A stretch of 64,000 bases of DNA, from positions 3,472,001-3,536,000 of the forward strand of contig JAUTDP010000003.1 in NCBI GenBank assembly GCA_033439795.1, written 5' to 3'. The translations under genes were made by a program, and so were the position numbers. Under the pieces are notes generated by a model. The model was not told the DNA's origin, did not search any database, and worked only from the letters and a program-made list of their open reading frames with translations. This stretch comes from Sordaria brevicollis (Eukaryota; Ascomycota; Sordariomycetes; Sordariales; Sordariaceae). Within the stretch, counting starts at the first letter, position 1. Every line of letters starts with the position of its first letter. Below are positions 1 to 9,708 of this stretch, in pieces.

Positions 1-2200
1 ACCTGGCTGAGATCACCATCTGACTTGGGCGCGTCCTTGGCCACGTAGTGAATCTGCGCTCTTTCACCATCGTACTTGTACTCGCACGTAAACGTCTGGC
101 CCTCGAAGCGGTCGAGTACCTCGGTGATGGCCTTTGTCGGGTTCGCCAACATGGGCTTGAGCGGCACGCCGGGGCGCAGCTTGCAGTGCTCGCGGAGGTT
201 CATGATACCGTGCTGCAGCATGGCGGGGATGATGACGTTGTAGGAGGGCAGCTCGCTGTAGACGGTCTTGAGGGTCGATTCGGCTTTGCTAAAGTCCGAC
301 TCGCTGGGGACTTTACCCTTCTTGGCGAACTCGTGTGCGATCATGGCTTGTGCGAGGGAGACGATGACGGACTTCTCTGCCAGACCCAAGCGCAGCTTGC
401 CTTCTAGGAAACGGACGATGAACTTGGCTTCGCTCGGCCCGCCCTTGTCCTTGGTAATGTCCACCTTGCCAGTGGAATTGGCATCTGCAGCCGACAACAG
501 CTTCTTGATGCCATCCACCTTTTTCTGCTGAGCGCCCGTACCCGTCATAGTAGTAGCGATATCCATCAACCCCTTATGCACACCGCGGATAGTCAATGGC
601 TTGGGCTTGAACATGGTCGGTTGCCTGGACCTCGACTTGACAGCCACCAGACCCAGGTCACCAATCTCCTTCTGGTCGTTTTTGATAACAGCGATACTGC
701 GGCCCGTAGTCTCGCCGATAGCCTTCATAATAAGTGACTCGCCGATACCCAGCTCGATACCCGCGTAATCGGGAGCAAGCTTGTTGATCATAAGCAGAAC
801 GGTAGGCAGCAGATCATCGGGCGTAAGGCGGAGGACTTGGCGTAGGAAAAGAGAGCAGTACTCCATGATGAGCAACCTCTTGCGCGTCTGCTCAATGAGC
901 GAGAATGTCGTGCAGAGGGCTGCATAGGGTACAGGCTCACCAGCCTTCCAGTCTGGGAACGGGTCCTTAACCTTGGTTGCCAGAGTAGTTTGAATGACCT
1001 TGCGAGCCTTTTTGGCGACTGCTTCCGTCTTTTCGTCCTCGTCTGCCTCTTCGTCTTCGGCCTCGATTTCGGACGCGGATGCTGAGGAAGCCGCGTCTTC
1101 GTCATCAGCTTTCTCTACTGGCGCAGGAGATGGGCTCTTCTTTTTCCTTGCGGGTTTGGGAGAAGCGGCCTTCTTCTTCTCCTCCTTTGCTGGCGCAGAA
1201 GAAGCAGGGACATCCTCCATGATCTCGTCTTCATCATCTTCAACCACCTTGCGACCTCTCCTTAACCGCTTGCTAGCAGGCGCAACGGCATCGTCCGAGT
1301 CCTCCTCGGTCTTGGCCTTTTTCGACTTTGGGGATTTGGCCGTAGGCGATCGTGACCTCTTCTTTTTGTTGTCTGCTTCGTAGTCTAGCCGTTAGTCACC
1401 ATGCCACCGCCACCACTTTGGGGGTGTAACTCACCAGTCTCCTCCTTAACCTCCTCCACAACCTCCATCACATCCTCCTCCTCCTCCTCCTTGGTCTCCT
1501 CCTTGGCAACCTCCTTTCCCTTAGGCGGCCTTCCCCTCCCCCTAGTTGGAGCAGTCTTGGCAGGACTCTTATCCTTGATATTCAAATCTTCCACCTTCTT
1601 CTCTACCTCTTCGTGACTGGCATCTTTACTGCTCTCGTCCTTTGTGGATTCTTCTTCTTTCTTCGCTGGAGTTGCCTTTGTGCCGAAGGATAGTTTGGTC
1701 TGCTGTTTGCCACCTGTCGAGGGGCCGTCTTTCTTGCCGAAGAACTTCCTATAAGTCAAGAAGGTAGGTTAGCACCTGGTCTCGTTAACACTTGAAGGGG
1801 GAAAGGGAAGAAGAGAGACTCCAAAAGAGTGGTGGTGCGTAGCTAGATCGAATGCGTTTCCAGAACAATTTTTTGCCAAAATTTGGCCCCAGACTTGTTC
1901 CTAGTCCTTTTCCCCCGACATTCTGTCGCAAAGTTGCTCCCAAAACTTGGTCCAAACTTGGTCCCGGATTTGTTTCCAGAATTGATTTCCAAAATCGATT
2001 CTCTCCAAAATGGCCCCCAAACTTGGTTTCGAGATTGTCTGCAAGATTGCGCCAAAACGATGGGCACCAAAATTGTGTTCCAAAAATGTCCCAGAAACGA
2101 GTTTCATCCGATCCGTTACCACTAACCCCAAGGTAGTCTGCCTCCCTCCCTTCAGTTTATCCTTGACGTACCCCAACGTCTGCTGTTGCTTTGGAGGCAT
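1..2200 (-). CDS. cdc9: DNA ligase I (ATP-dependent, replicative), 5' part; runs off the left edge
   Basis: Replicative ATP-dependent DNA ligase that seals Okazaki fragments and acts in excision repair in the nucleus. Exons read by hand: 2200-2127, 1748-1435, 1372 to the window edge; introns are 1749-2126 (378 nt) and 1373-1434 (62 nt). Frames join exactly (74 and 314 nt before exon 3). The ATG at 2200 gives MPPKQQQTLGYVKDK; splicing completes a canonical PCNA-binding PIP box Q21-x-x-L24-x-x-F27-F28. A long Lys/Glu/Ser/Pro-rich low-complexity N-terminal region follows, then the DNA-binding/adenylation part. The active-site motif EYKYDGERAQIH is visible, with the adenylated lysine near residue 562 (bases 75-77). 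The rest of the adenylation domain and the OB-fold lie beyond base 1. The open frame reaching 1759 begins with TTG and is not a start; TATAG at 1753-1749 is the intron acceptor. Family assignment is firm; intron 1 is by inspection. Confidence 0.93.
1749..2126 (-). repeat. Ligase intron 1, made largely of a degenerate ~12-nt tandem repeat
   Basis: On the minus strand, roughly 2090-1850 is a string of degenerate 11-16 nt units of the form CAAxTTTTGGxx, for example CAAGTTTGGAC, CAAGTTTTGGGAG, CAATTCTGGAAA and CAAGTCTGGGGC in succession. The intron interrupts the PIP box of the ligase between Leu24 and Gly25. At 378 nt it is much longer than the other introns in this gene. Because the unit is close to 12 nt and lacks stops, two minus-strand frames stay open through it. 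Confidence 0.75.
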
Positions 2201-2439
2201 TGTCGCGCTGCCCGTCGGTCGGTTTCCGTTCGTGATTAAGGCGTAACTGGCGTAAGTTCTCCGTCCTTCGATTTCGCCTCGTCGTGCACGTCCAATTGCA
2301 AAACTGGCTTTGGCAAACTTCGTCGGGTTGAAGGTCGAGGTGAGAGATAACCGGTTAAGTCGTCCGAGAAGATCGAATTCAAGAGAAAATCGGGCCGCCT
2401 TTGTCTTTGTTGCAAGACTCGCAAGTGTTGTCCCGGATG

Positions 2440-2525
2440 TTGAAGCGGAGGGGAAGGTTCTCGTCAAGGTTCTCGTCGCCAACCCAATCGCAGATTTCGT
2501 CGCAAGTGTCGTCGCAGTCGCACCT
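2440..2525 (-). repeat. Short 12-nt-phased repeat in ligase upstream region
   Basis: On the minus strand successive 12-mers share a GAC/GAT start: GACGACACTTGC, GACGAAATCTGC, GATTGGGTTGGC, then GACGAGAACCTT twice. It lies 240-325 bp upstream of the ligase ATG. The phase matches that of intron 1, but the unit sequence differs. It may be 5' untranslated or promoter sequence. Confidence 0.5.
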
Positions 2526-2842
2526 GCCGTAGCTGGAAAAGAAGCGGTCGCAGAAGTCGCAACTCCCCTGCAAAGCAAAGGGAAAACTCGTCTGGGCGCC
2601 AGGGTTGTCGAACTTTTTGTGTGTAACTCTCACTTTTCCTCCCTTTTGTTCTTTTCCGATGCCGTGGGCTTTTTATACCAACTGGCCCTCCACTGCAAGG
2701 TTACACACCACCCGATTTGCCGATAGTTGGATCTTCCCGAGTTGCTGCCTATTCTGCCTGGTTGTGTATCCCCGTCGTCCCTGCCGTCCCTGTCGTCGTT
2801 CCACGGGTCGGGTGTATCGTCGCGCTAACCTTTTATGACGTG

Positions 2843-2866
2843 ACGCGCTTATCTCTAAACGCGAAA
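2843..2866. promoter_or_regulatory. Candidate MBF/SBF-like G1/S sites upstream of DNA ligase
   Basis: GACGCG at 2842-2847 and ACGCGAAA at 2859-2866 resemble the ACGCG core bound by MBF in fungi, which controls DNA ligase I and other replication genes at G1/S in yeasts. They lie about 640-660 bp upstream of the ATG. Match to the core is seen; function is inferred. Confidence 0.35.
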
Positions 2867-3563
2867 AGTGCAGGCAACCAAGTCGCGTAAACTGGCACGG
2901 TCACATGAGCCGCATTTCTTCCCTAGCTCTTTACCATTTCTCTATCCCTAGCTGTTTTGAGCCTTGGTAAAAGCATAGACAGCGCTAACGCACGGATGAC
3001 ACCCAGGGATGCCGGACGGACCCTTTGGCACTTGCGGTGCGGGACAAATTTGGGGTACCGTCGCAATCGTAGCGCCAAGCCAGGCTGCGCGCCCATCAAA
3101 TCCGATTCTCCAAATCTCCAACACAGTTCAAAAATGTTGGGCTGAGATGTATTTGGATACAACGCAGGGCTGGCCTTTTGAGGCTGGGCAGGGGGACAAG
3201 ACAAGTTGCGATACGATATCGGACATCGCTTAGCTGAAATGATAGAAGAAAACAGCTCTTTGAAAATTAATTCGATTTCATACCCACCCATTCCCTCTCC
3301 CGTCTAGATACGTGTAGTTGTCGTTTGTGTAACTGAGTTGCGCTACGCAGGATATGTTAATTATACAAGGGAAAAAGCAAAAGAAAAACAGAAACAGCAA
3401 CATCCATCCATGATGACCAATGCCGACGAAAACGCCTGCCTGCACCATATTTTGTTTTCGTTAAATGCATCAACAGGGGAAAAAAGACCAGTTTTGGTGA
3501 ACAGTTGAAACCCGTCTAATTTGTCATTACTTCTTCTGCCTTTCTACCCAATTTTAAACCCTT
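2867..3563. other. Intergenic: ligase upstream side and pda1 3' side
   Basis: About 700 bp between the ligase promoter area and the pda1 stop codon, with ordinary base composition. No open frame has convincing coding character. It should hold the pda1 3' UTR and poly(A) site (A-rich stretch near 3369-3395) and distal ligase promoter. Confidence 0.5.
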
Positions 3564-5512
3564 TTAGTTCTTGAAGTAGAAAAGCTCATCAGGGGTACGG
3601 CCACGGATGAAGTCGGGCTCGGAACCACGGACGTAGATATCCTCAAAGAGAATCTGCTGGGTAGGCTCGGGAGGAGCCATGGCCTCAGCGGCGGCAACCT
3701 CCTCATTGACGTGGGCGCGGGCCTCCTTGTCAAGGGCCTTGAGCTCCTCCTCGGAGGCAACACCCCACTCGAGGATGTGCTGCTTGAGACCGGCAATAGG
3801 GTCGTTGGTGGAGCGCATGCGCTGAATCTCCTCACGGGTACGGTAGGTGGTACCGGGGTCGGACATGGAGTGGCCACCATAACGGTAGGTAACGTACTCG
3901 AGGACGAGAGGACCGTTGTCGTTGTTGGTCCACTCCTTACCGTAGGCGACAGCGGCCTTGACGGCGAGAACGTCCATGCCGTTGACCTTGAGACCGGGGA
4001 TGTACTGGCCACGCTTGTAGTAGTCGGTCAAGGCCGAAGAGCGGGCGGCAGAGGTACCCATACCGTACTTGTTGTCTGTACGATTACATGTCAGTAGAAG
4101 TCCACAAGACTTTGAAACAGGGGAGACTCACTCTCGCAGCCAAAAAGGGCAGGGAGCTTCCAGAGCTTGGCCATGTTGAAGGACTCAAAGACCTGACCCT
4201 GGTTGGAGGCACCATCACCTATGACACCGTGTTAGCCTTCTACTCTACCCAACCTCGATTTCGACGGGAGCCTACCATAGAGAATGATGGAAGCCTTCTT
4301 GCCACCAGTGTACTTCTGGGCGAAAGCAAGACCGGCACCGACGGCGACCTGAGCACCGACGATACCGTTACCGCCGTAGAAGCCCTTGGCGAACATGTGC
4401 ATGGAACCACCCTTGCCGTAGGCGATACCCTCACGGCGACCGAGAAGCTCGCCGATGATGGAGCGGACGGTGCCGCCACGCATGTAGGCGAAACCGTGGC
4501 AGCGGTAGGAGGTGATGACATCGTCGGACTTCTCGATCGCGTGCTCGATACCGACGGCGACGGCCTCCTGGCCAACGGACAAGTGGCAGAAACCACGAAT
4601 CTTCTTCTCCTTGTACAGTCTGTCGGCGGCCATCTCCATTTGTCTGTGTGTTGTGAGAGCATAATGTGTCAGCCATGTGCTATACTATGTTGTCATGGCA
4701 GGCCGAGATCGGCAGAGCTGGGGGTAGCTCGGAGCTCTTTGGTGGTTGCATACCTGACGACGACCATGTCGTAGTACATCTGCTTCAGCTCCTTCTTGGT
4801 GACGGCGAGGGTATAGGGAGGGGGGTCGAGCTCGTAGGTCTCGAAGGACTCATCGCTGAGGGTGACCTGGAAGGGCTCCTCTTCCGACTAGATTTGACGG
4901 CATGGTAAGCTTATCGATGTTCCCGTATTCGGCGTAGTAGTGGTGCTGGTGGTGGCGGTGGTGGTAGAAGCGAGAAGTAACAGTATTGGTGTTTGCGCGC
5001 AAAATCTGCGCAACTTAACGTCCCCCAGCAGACAACAACGACGGCGACGACGTGGTGATGTTTCGCAACCACCAAAAAGTTCATCTGGTGTTTATTGACA
5101 TTGACGTCAAGCAGAAAAGAAGGCGGGTCCGGCGGGTCCGGCAGCAAGCGGTAAGGTAGACCAGACTCGCATGGGACATGACTTGCTTGACTCGCGACTC
5201 TTTGCTTGGGAGCGGAGGGGAGAGGGGACTTTGGGGACTCGGGGGTAAGGACATGACTAGGGAGTCTTTCCTTTCTCCCTCTTGGTTTCTCCAACTTCCA
5301 AACCACTATCGAAACCCACTTTGAACGACATCACAAGTAAACAACTGAACACATACCTCTGGGAGGGGCTTCTCGAGCTGGGCAGAGGCAGCATTGGTGG
5401 TGACGGACCTCCTAGCGGCGATCGAGGGAATAACGACACGGGGAGTAGCAACGGCACGGGCGCGGATGGGCGCCGCTACCCTCGTCGATAACCGGGCTGC
5501 GCGAGAAAACAT
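3564..5512 (-). CDS. pda1: Pyruvate dehydrogenase E1 component alpha subunit, mitochondrial
   Basis: Alpha subunit of the thiamine-diphosphate E1 enzyme that decarboxylates pyruvate in the mitochondrial PDH complex. Exons: 5512-5357, 4887-4754, 4643-4276, 4218-4132, 4075-3564 (156+134+368+87+512 nt, 418 aa plus stop); all phases agree. Introns are 469, 110, 57 and 56 nt. Residues 1-45 form an Arg/Ala-rich, acid-poor presequence typical of mitochondrial import. The ThDP motif runs from GDGASNQG (220-227) to CENN (247-250). [10 protein letters not shown] (about 314-323) is the conserved loop with the regulatory serine phosphorylated by PDH kinase in this family. The C-terminus ends DELFYFKN. 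Length and motifs are as expected for the fungal protein. Intron 1 is unusually long. Confidence 0.95.
5102..5109. promoter_or_regulatory. Perfect CRE/ATF palindrome TGACGTCA inside pda1 intron 1
   Basis: The full 8-bp ATF/CREB site lies within the 469-nt first intron of pda1, 247 bp inside it. In fungi such sites bind Atf1-type bZIP factors. Sequence match is exact; regulation from within the intron is inference. Confidence 0.35.
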
Positions 5513-6269
5513 TTTGTGTGGGATATTAGGTGACTGACTTTTCCTCTTCTTCTCAAACGCCGCGTTGCAAGAAGAGAAAGTTGGGGAGGGGGTGAATGAC
5601 AAAGAGAGAGACGGAAAAGCGGAGAGAGAGAAAGATGAATGACGGGATGGGTGAGTGAGGGACAGAGATAGACGACGGGCTGGCTAGGTAGCTGGCTGGC
5701 TGGCAAAAGCAAACTGGCAAACTGAAAATCCTTGGGGTGGAAGGGGTCACGAATTGATGGGCTCCGATGGGGTAGGCGGGAGAGCCAGGGCGAGGGGACA
5801 GGGCGACAGGGCGCGGCAAGACCTGGGACTGGCGGGCAGGGCAGGTTCAATGTGCACCACACAGCAGAGGGGAGCAACACGTCAGGGAACAATTGGAGAC
5901 AGCGCGGCCCTGACGGCTCACAGACACAAGAACACTGCATCAAGCTCAGATAGGATATCGTCGGATAGACGTGTGTTTCTACGGAGGGTTTTCTGGCATG
6001 TCCAAGGCTTTTTGTCACAGCTTGTAGAACCTCTCTGTCAATGTTCATCACTATCAGATTCACATGGTGAGCCAGATATTATCGCGATAGTAGCTCCCTA
6101 TAGCTACAGCCGGTACTTCGTGACGATATGCCGTGCCGGCCGTTCTCCGGAGCTCTTTTTTTGATGCTGTCAAAAATTGTCATGGATCTTGGGACCTTTG
6201 AGCTTCGAGAGAGGGGGGAAGGGGCAAGGAACGTCCAGAAAATGTCCACAGTTGGACAGGGGGGCGAGG
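5513..6269. other. pda1 upstream region
   Basis: About 750 bp of ordinary composition upstream of the pda1 ATG, up to the target duplication of the DNA transposon. It should hold the pda1 promoter and 5' UTR (CT-rich on the coding strand at about 5570-5640). I see no gene. The transposon begins only 766 bp from the start codon. Confidence 0.5.
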
Positions 6270-6277
6270 CGAACGAT

Positions 6278-6323
6278 CGAGCCCGCTAGGGCGACTGTGT
6301 AATCCGCTGCGGCGACTGTGTGG
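6278..6323 (+). repeat. Left terminal inverted repeat of the DNA transposon
   Basis: 46 bp; it contains GGCGACTGTGT twice (about 21 bp apart), a candidate transposase-binding repeat. It matches the right end inverted with one transition. Confidence 0.88.
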
Positions 6324-9300
6324 AGACCCTTCGGATGTCGGGGAAATGTTTCCGCCCGCCAAATCCCCAGCAAAGTGACATAGTACCAACATTTGCGCAT
6401 ATCGAGCGAGCATATAAGGGCATTCATAGATAGGCAACCAATTGCTATATTATTTTATAAATATATAGAAAACTACGTAAACGAACTCTACTCTACTCTA
6501 TTGCTAGTATTAATATTGGTTACTAAGCGGTAATATATTCTAATAGTTCTAATTGGGGGGAGTTGGGGTATATTGGGTATATTTATACTATTAGTACCTA
6601 TATTATTATAATTATTAGGGCACTTAATACCCCCTATATTATTATTACCCTCTTTTATATTATTATTGCCCCCTATATTTAAATTACTAATAATTATATA
6701 AATTAGGTTACGTTGAGGGTATTTTTATAATTGCTATCGTTATATTAATTCGCTCTAATGTAGTAAGCCGTTAATAGAGTAATTAATTCTCCTATATTAT
6801 TTTTAATTATACGGTTTAAATTTATTAGAGTATATCGATATTCGAATTTATTATACCTTTATATTAATTTAATTATTATATAACCGTTAATTTCTTTTTT
6901 TTAAGGGGAGGTTTAAAAGAAGGCGGCGGTATATTGTAAATTAGTATATACCTTATATTAGTACCCTTTTAAGTTTCCTCTATTATTACTAATTATTATA
7001 TAACGTATAGTATTAATTATAAACTATTGAGCGTTTATTATTTTTTATTAATAATTATTTTAGGGTTTTATTTATATTATATAATAAATGTAGTAATTAA
7101 TAGAGGTTTATCTATATTTAAGAATTAATAAAGGTCGATAGTAATATAAGCGAATTAATCGCTTATTTTTAATAAGGGAATTATAATATATTAATAAAGT
7201 AGACCGTATTATTTTTTAAAATTTCTAATATATATTATACCTTTTTATTAGTTTTTTATCTTAATTTATATAATTTCGATATTAAAAGTTAGTTTATCGA
7301 AGGCGGTAAAGCTAATTATAAATTTTAGAATCTATAAAATTTTATAATTATATTAATATATTAATTTCGAAATTTAGTAGGCGTATTTTTATATAAAATT
7401 GTATTTTAAACGGCTAAATATACCTTCGATAATTTTAAATAACTTATTAAAATTAATATAGCGGTTTACGAATTAAGTTTTCAATATATTATAGGCGCCC
7501 TTTATATATAATGTAATACGTATATTAAAATTACGGTAAGTCGAAATAATAAAGTAAGCGAATTCCTAATGTAAAAGTAAATAGGTATTCTCGAAATATA
7601 TAACTAAATTTATATAAAAACGTAGAATTAATATTAATAAAAATAATAATAAATAAATAAATAAGATTAATTATTCTACGTTATACTAAAATTAAATTTA
7701 AGGGTAAATTACTCTTTATTAAATTCTTCCTCTATTAGTGCGTATACTATTATATTTTATATAATAAGAATACTATTAATAATATTAACTTATTTACGCC
7801 GATTATTATTTTTATTAAAATTATCGACGTCTTTAAAATAAGTATTCTTAATACCGTTATTGAGATATTAAATACGGTCCTCTTTATTGAATAAATGCGA
7901 GCTAATATAGTAAGTAGAATAATTGTAATTAGTGGGGTTAATATTTATTTATTATTATTAATAATTTTCTTTAAAATAATTACTATTATTATTGCGGTTA
8001 CTTAATATAGTACCCTTTAGCGAGTTAGACTATTTCTTTTTAGTATTAAAAGTAACGTTTTTTATTATATATTAAAAATAAATTTAATATTAAATATTAT
8101 TAAATATAATTCGTATAACCTTTTTATAAACTTTATTATAATCTATAATAATAATAAACGGACGGGGGATTTTTTCTTTAATAAAAAGCTTATTAAATTA
8201 TTTAAAAACCTAAGTAAAATACTCTTCTCTCTCGCTATTAAACATATAATATTTAATATTAAAAGTAGTATATATAGAAATAATATTATAAATTTATAGT
8301 AAAAGTATATTAAATTTATTAATTTTATACGTATAATCCAAATTTTATATATTTAAATTTTATTTTAATTATTCGATATATTAAAGATAAATTTAAAAAA
8401 TTTACTCTATTCGAATAAAAGAATTTTAGGCTTTAAAACCATCCTCTTAATATATTTAACTTTAGATATTTAATATAATAAATAAATTATTTAAAAAATA
8501 TTGAATTAATATAAGGGTACCGGCTTCTTTCTCTTTATACGTTTAGAGGGTATTAATAATATCCTTGGGTATAATTATAAAGTTAGGGAATTTATTTCTT
8601 ATTATAATAGTAATATTGCTGGCCGTTATTCTAATTTATTTATTATAACGGATAATAATAACGATTACCTCCTCTATTCTTTAAAATCGGTAGTTAGCGG
8701 CTATATAATTAATAATATCCGGTTTTAAAAGGTAGGAATAATTATTATTAATATTAGAGAAATATTATAACCCTCTTTTTTTAAGAAAAATAGCTTTTAT
8801 TTTTTAAGAATAATCTTTTTTATACGTCGTAGCCTTTAGCCGGGATTTTATATTAACGGTAATAGAATATAAACTAGTATAGGCCAACCTTTTAATATAT
8901 TCGAAATTAATATATATTAATTTATTATTATAATAATTATTCGATCTCCGCCTTATTATAATAAAACCGATATAGCGGATACGGGCTTTAACTTTAATAA
9001 TAAATTCCTCTACGGTAATAAAGCCCTTAAGGGAAAGCTATTTAAATATTTCCTTTAATATATTACTATTAATATTAATTTTGATTTTAATAGTTTATTT
9101 TAATAAAGGAATAATAGTAAGGACGTTAATAAGGGATTATAATTTTATTTCGGCGATTATAATAAAGTCGGCCTCGTCCGCGGGGATATTTTCGATAAGC
9201 GCGATAATAGCGGGCGCAATAGTAATAACGGAAGTCGAAATTCTATTTCCATAATAATAATAAAATTAACCTCGTCGGCGGGGATACCCTCGATAGCGTT

Positions 9301-9654
9301 AGGCTTTTATTTAATAATAGGGACCTCGTTATTACGAAGTTCTATTTTAATTATTTTAACCTATTTAAGTTTAAATTCGAGAGAGGGCGCGGGGTTAAGG
9401 GTACGCTCTAATTAGGAGAGAATAAGGTCGATAATTTTAAGCATTTATACGTTAGTCAATAATTAAATAGGTAATAATCCTTTAATACTAATATTTACTT
9501 TGGCGATATGCGGCGGCGGCAATGTAGCTGGCTTTAATTATTTCGTATATGTTATTAGTATAAATGCTGGTACTATATTACTTTAGTGAGGTTTTTGCGG
9601 GTGTCAACATGCGACGAACACCTGGCCATATTACTAAACGAAGACTGGGCGGGC

Positions 9655-9700
9655 CCACACAGTCGCCGTAGCGGATTACACAGTCGCCCTAGCGGGCTCG
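9655..9700 (-). repeat. Right terminal inverted repeat of the DNA transposon
   Basis: Inverse copy of 6278-6323; the one difference is A for G in GCTRCGGCG, a RIP-type transition. Confidence 0.88.
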
Positions 9701-9708
9701 CGAACGAT

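Larger units (their letters stand above)
6278..9700. mobile_element. RIP-mutated TIR DNA transposon, 3423 bp, hAT-like by 8-bp target duplication
   Basis: The two ends are inverted repeats of 46 bp beginning CGAGCCCGCTAGGGCGACTG, with one G/A mismatch. They are flanked by identical 8-bp direct repeats CGAACGAT at 6270-6277 and 9701-9708. An 8-bp duplication is characteristic of hAT (also P) elements. The interior from about 6440 to 9570 is AT-rich and TpA-dominated with stops in all frames, as expected after RIP. The terminal ~160 bp on the left and ~125 bp on the right remain GC-rich. I could not recognise a transposase in the eroded interior, so superfamily rests on target duplication length alone. 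Confidence 0.85.

Noticed and set aside
1843..2578. Overlapping minus-strand frames of 75-225 codons around the ligase start
   Set aside because: They span ligase exon 1 plus its repeat-rich intron and upstream DNA; open only because of 12-nt repeats without stops.
6440..9570. Possible transposase coding sequence inside the TIR element
   Set aside because: Partial minus-strand readings (near 9200-9420) look protein-like but match nothing I can name; stops in all frames.
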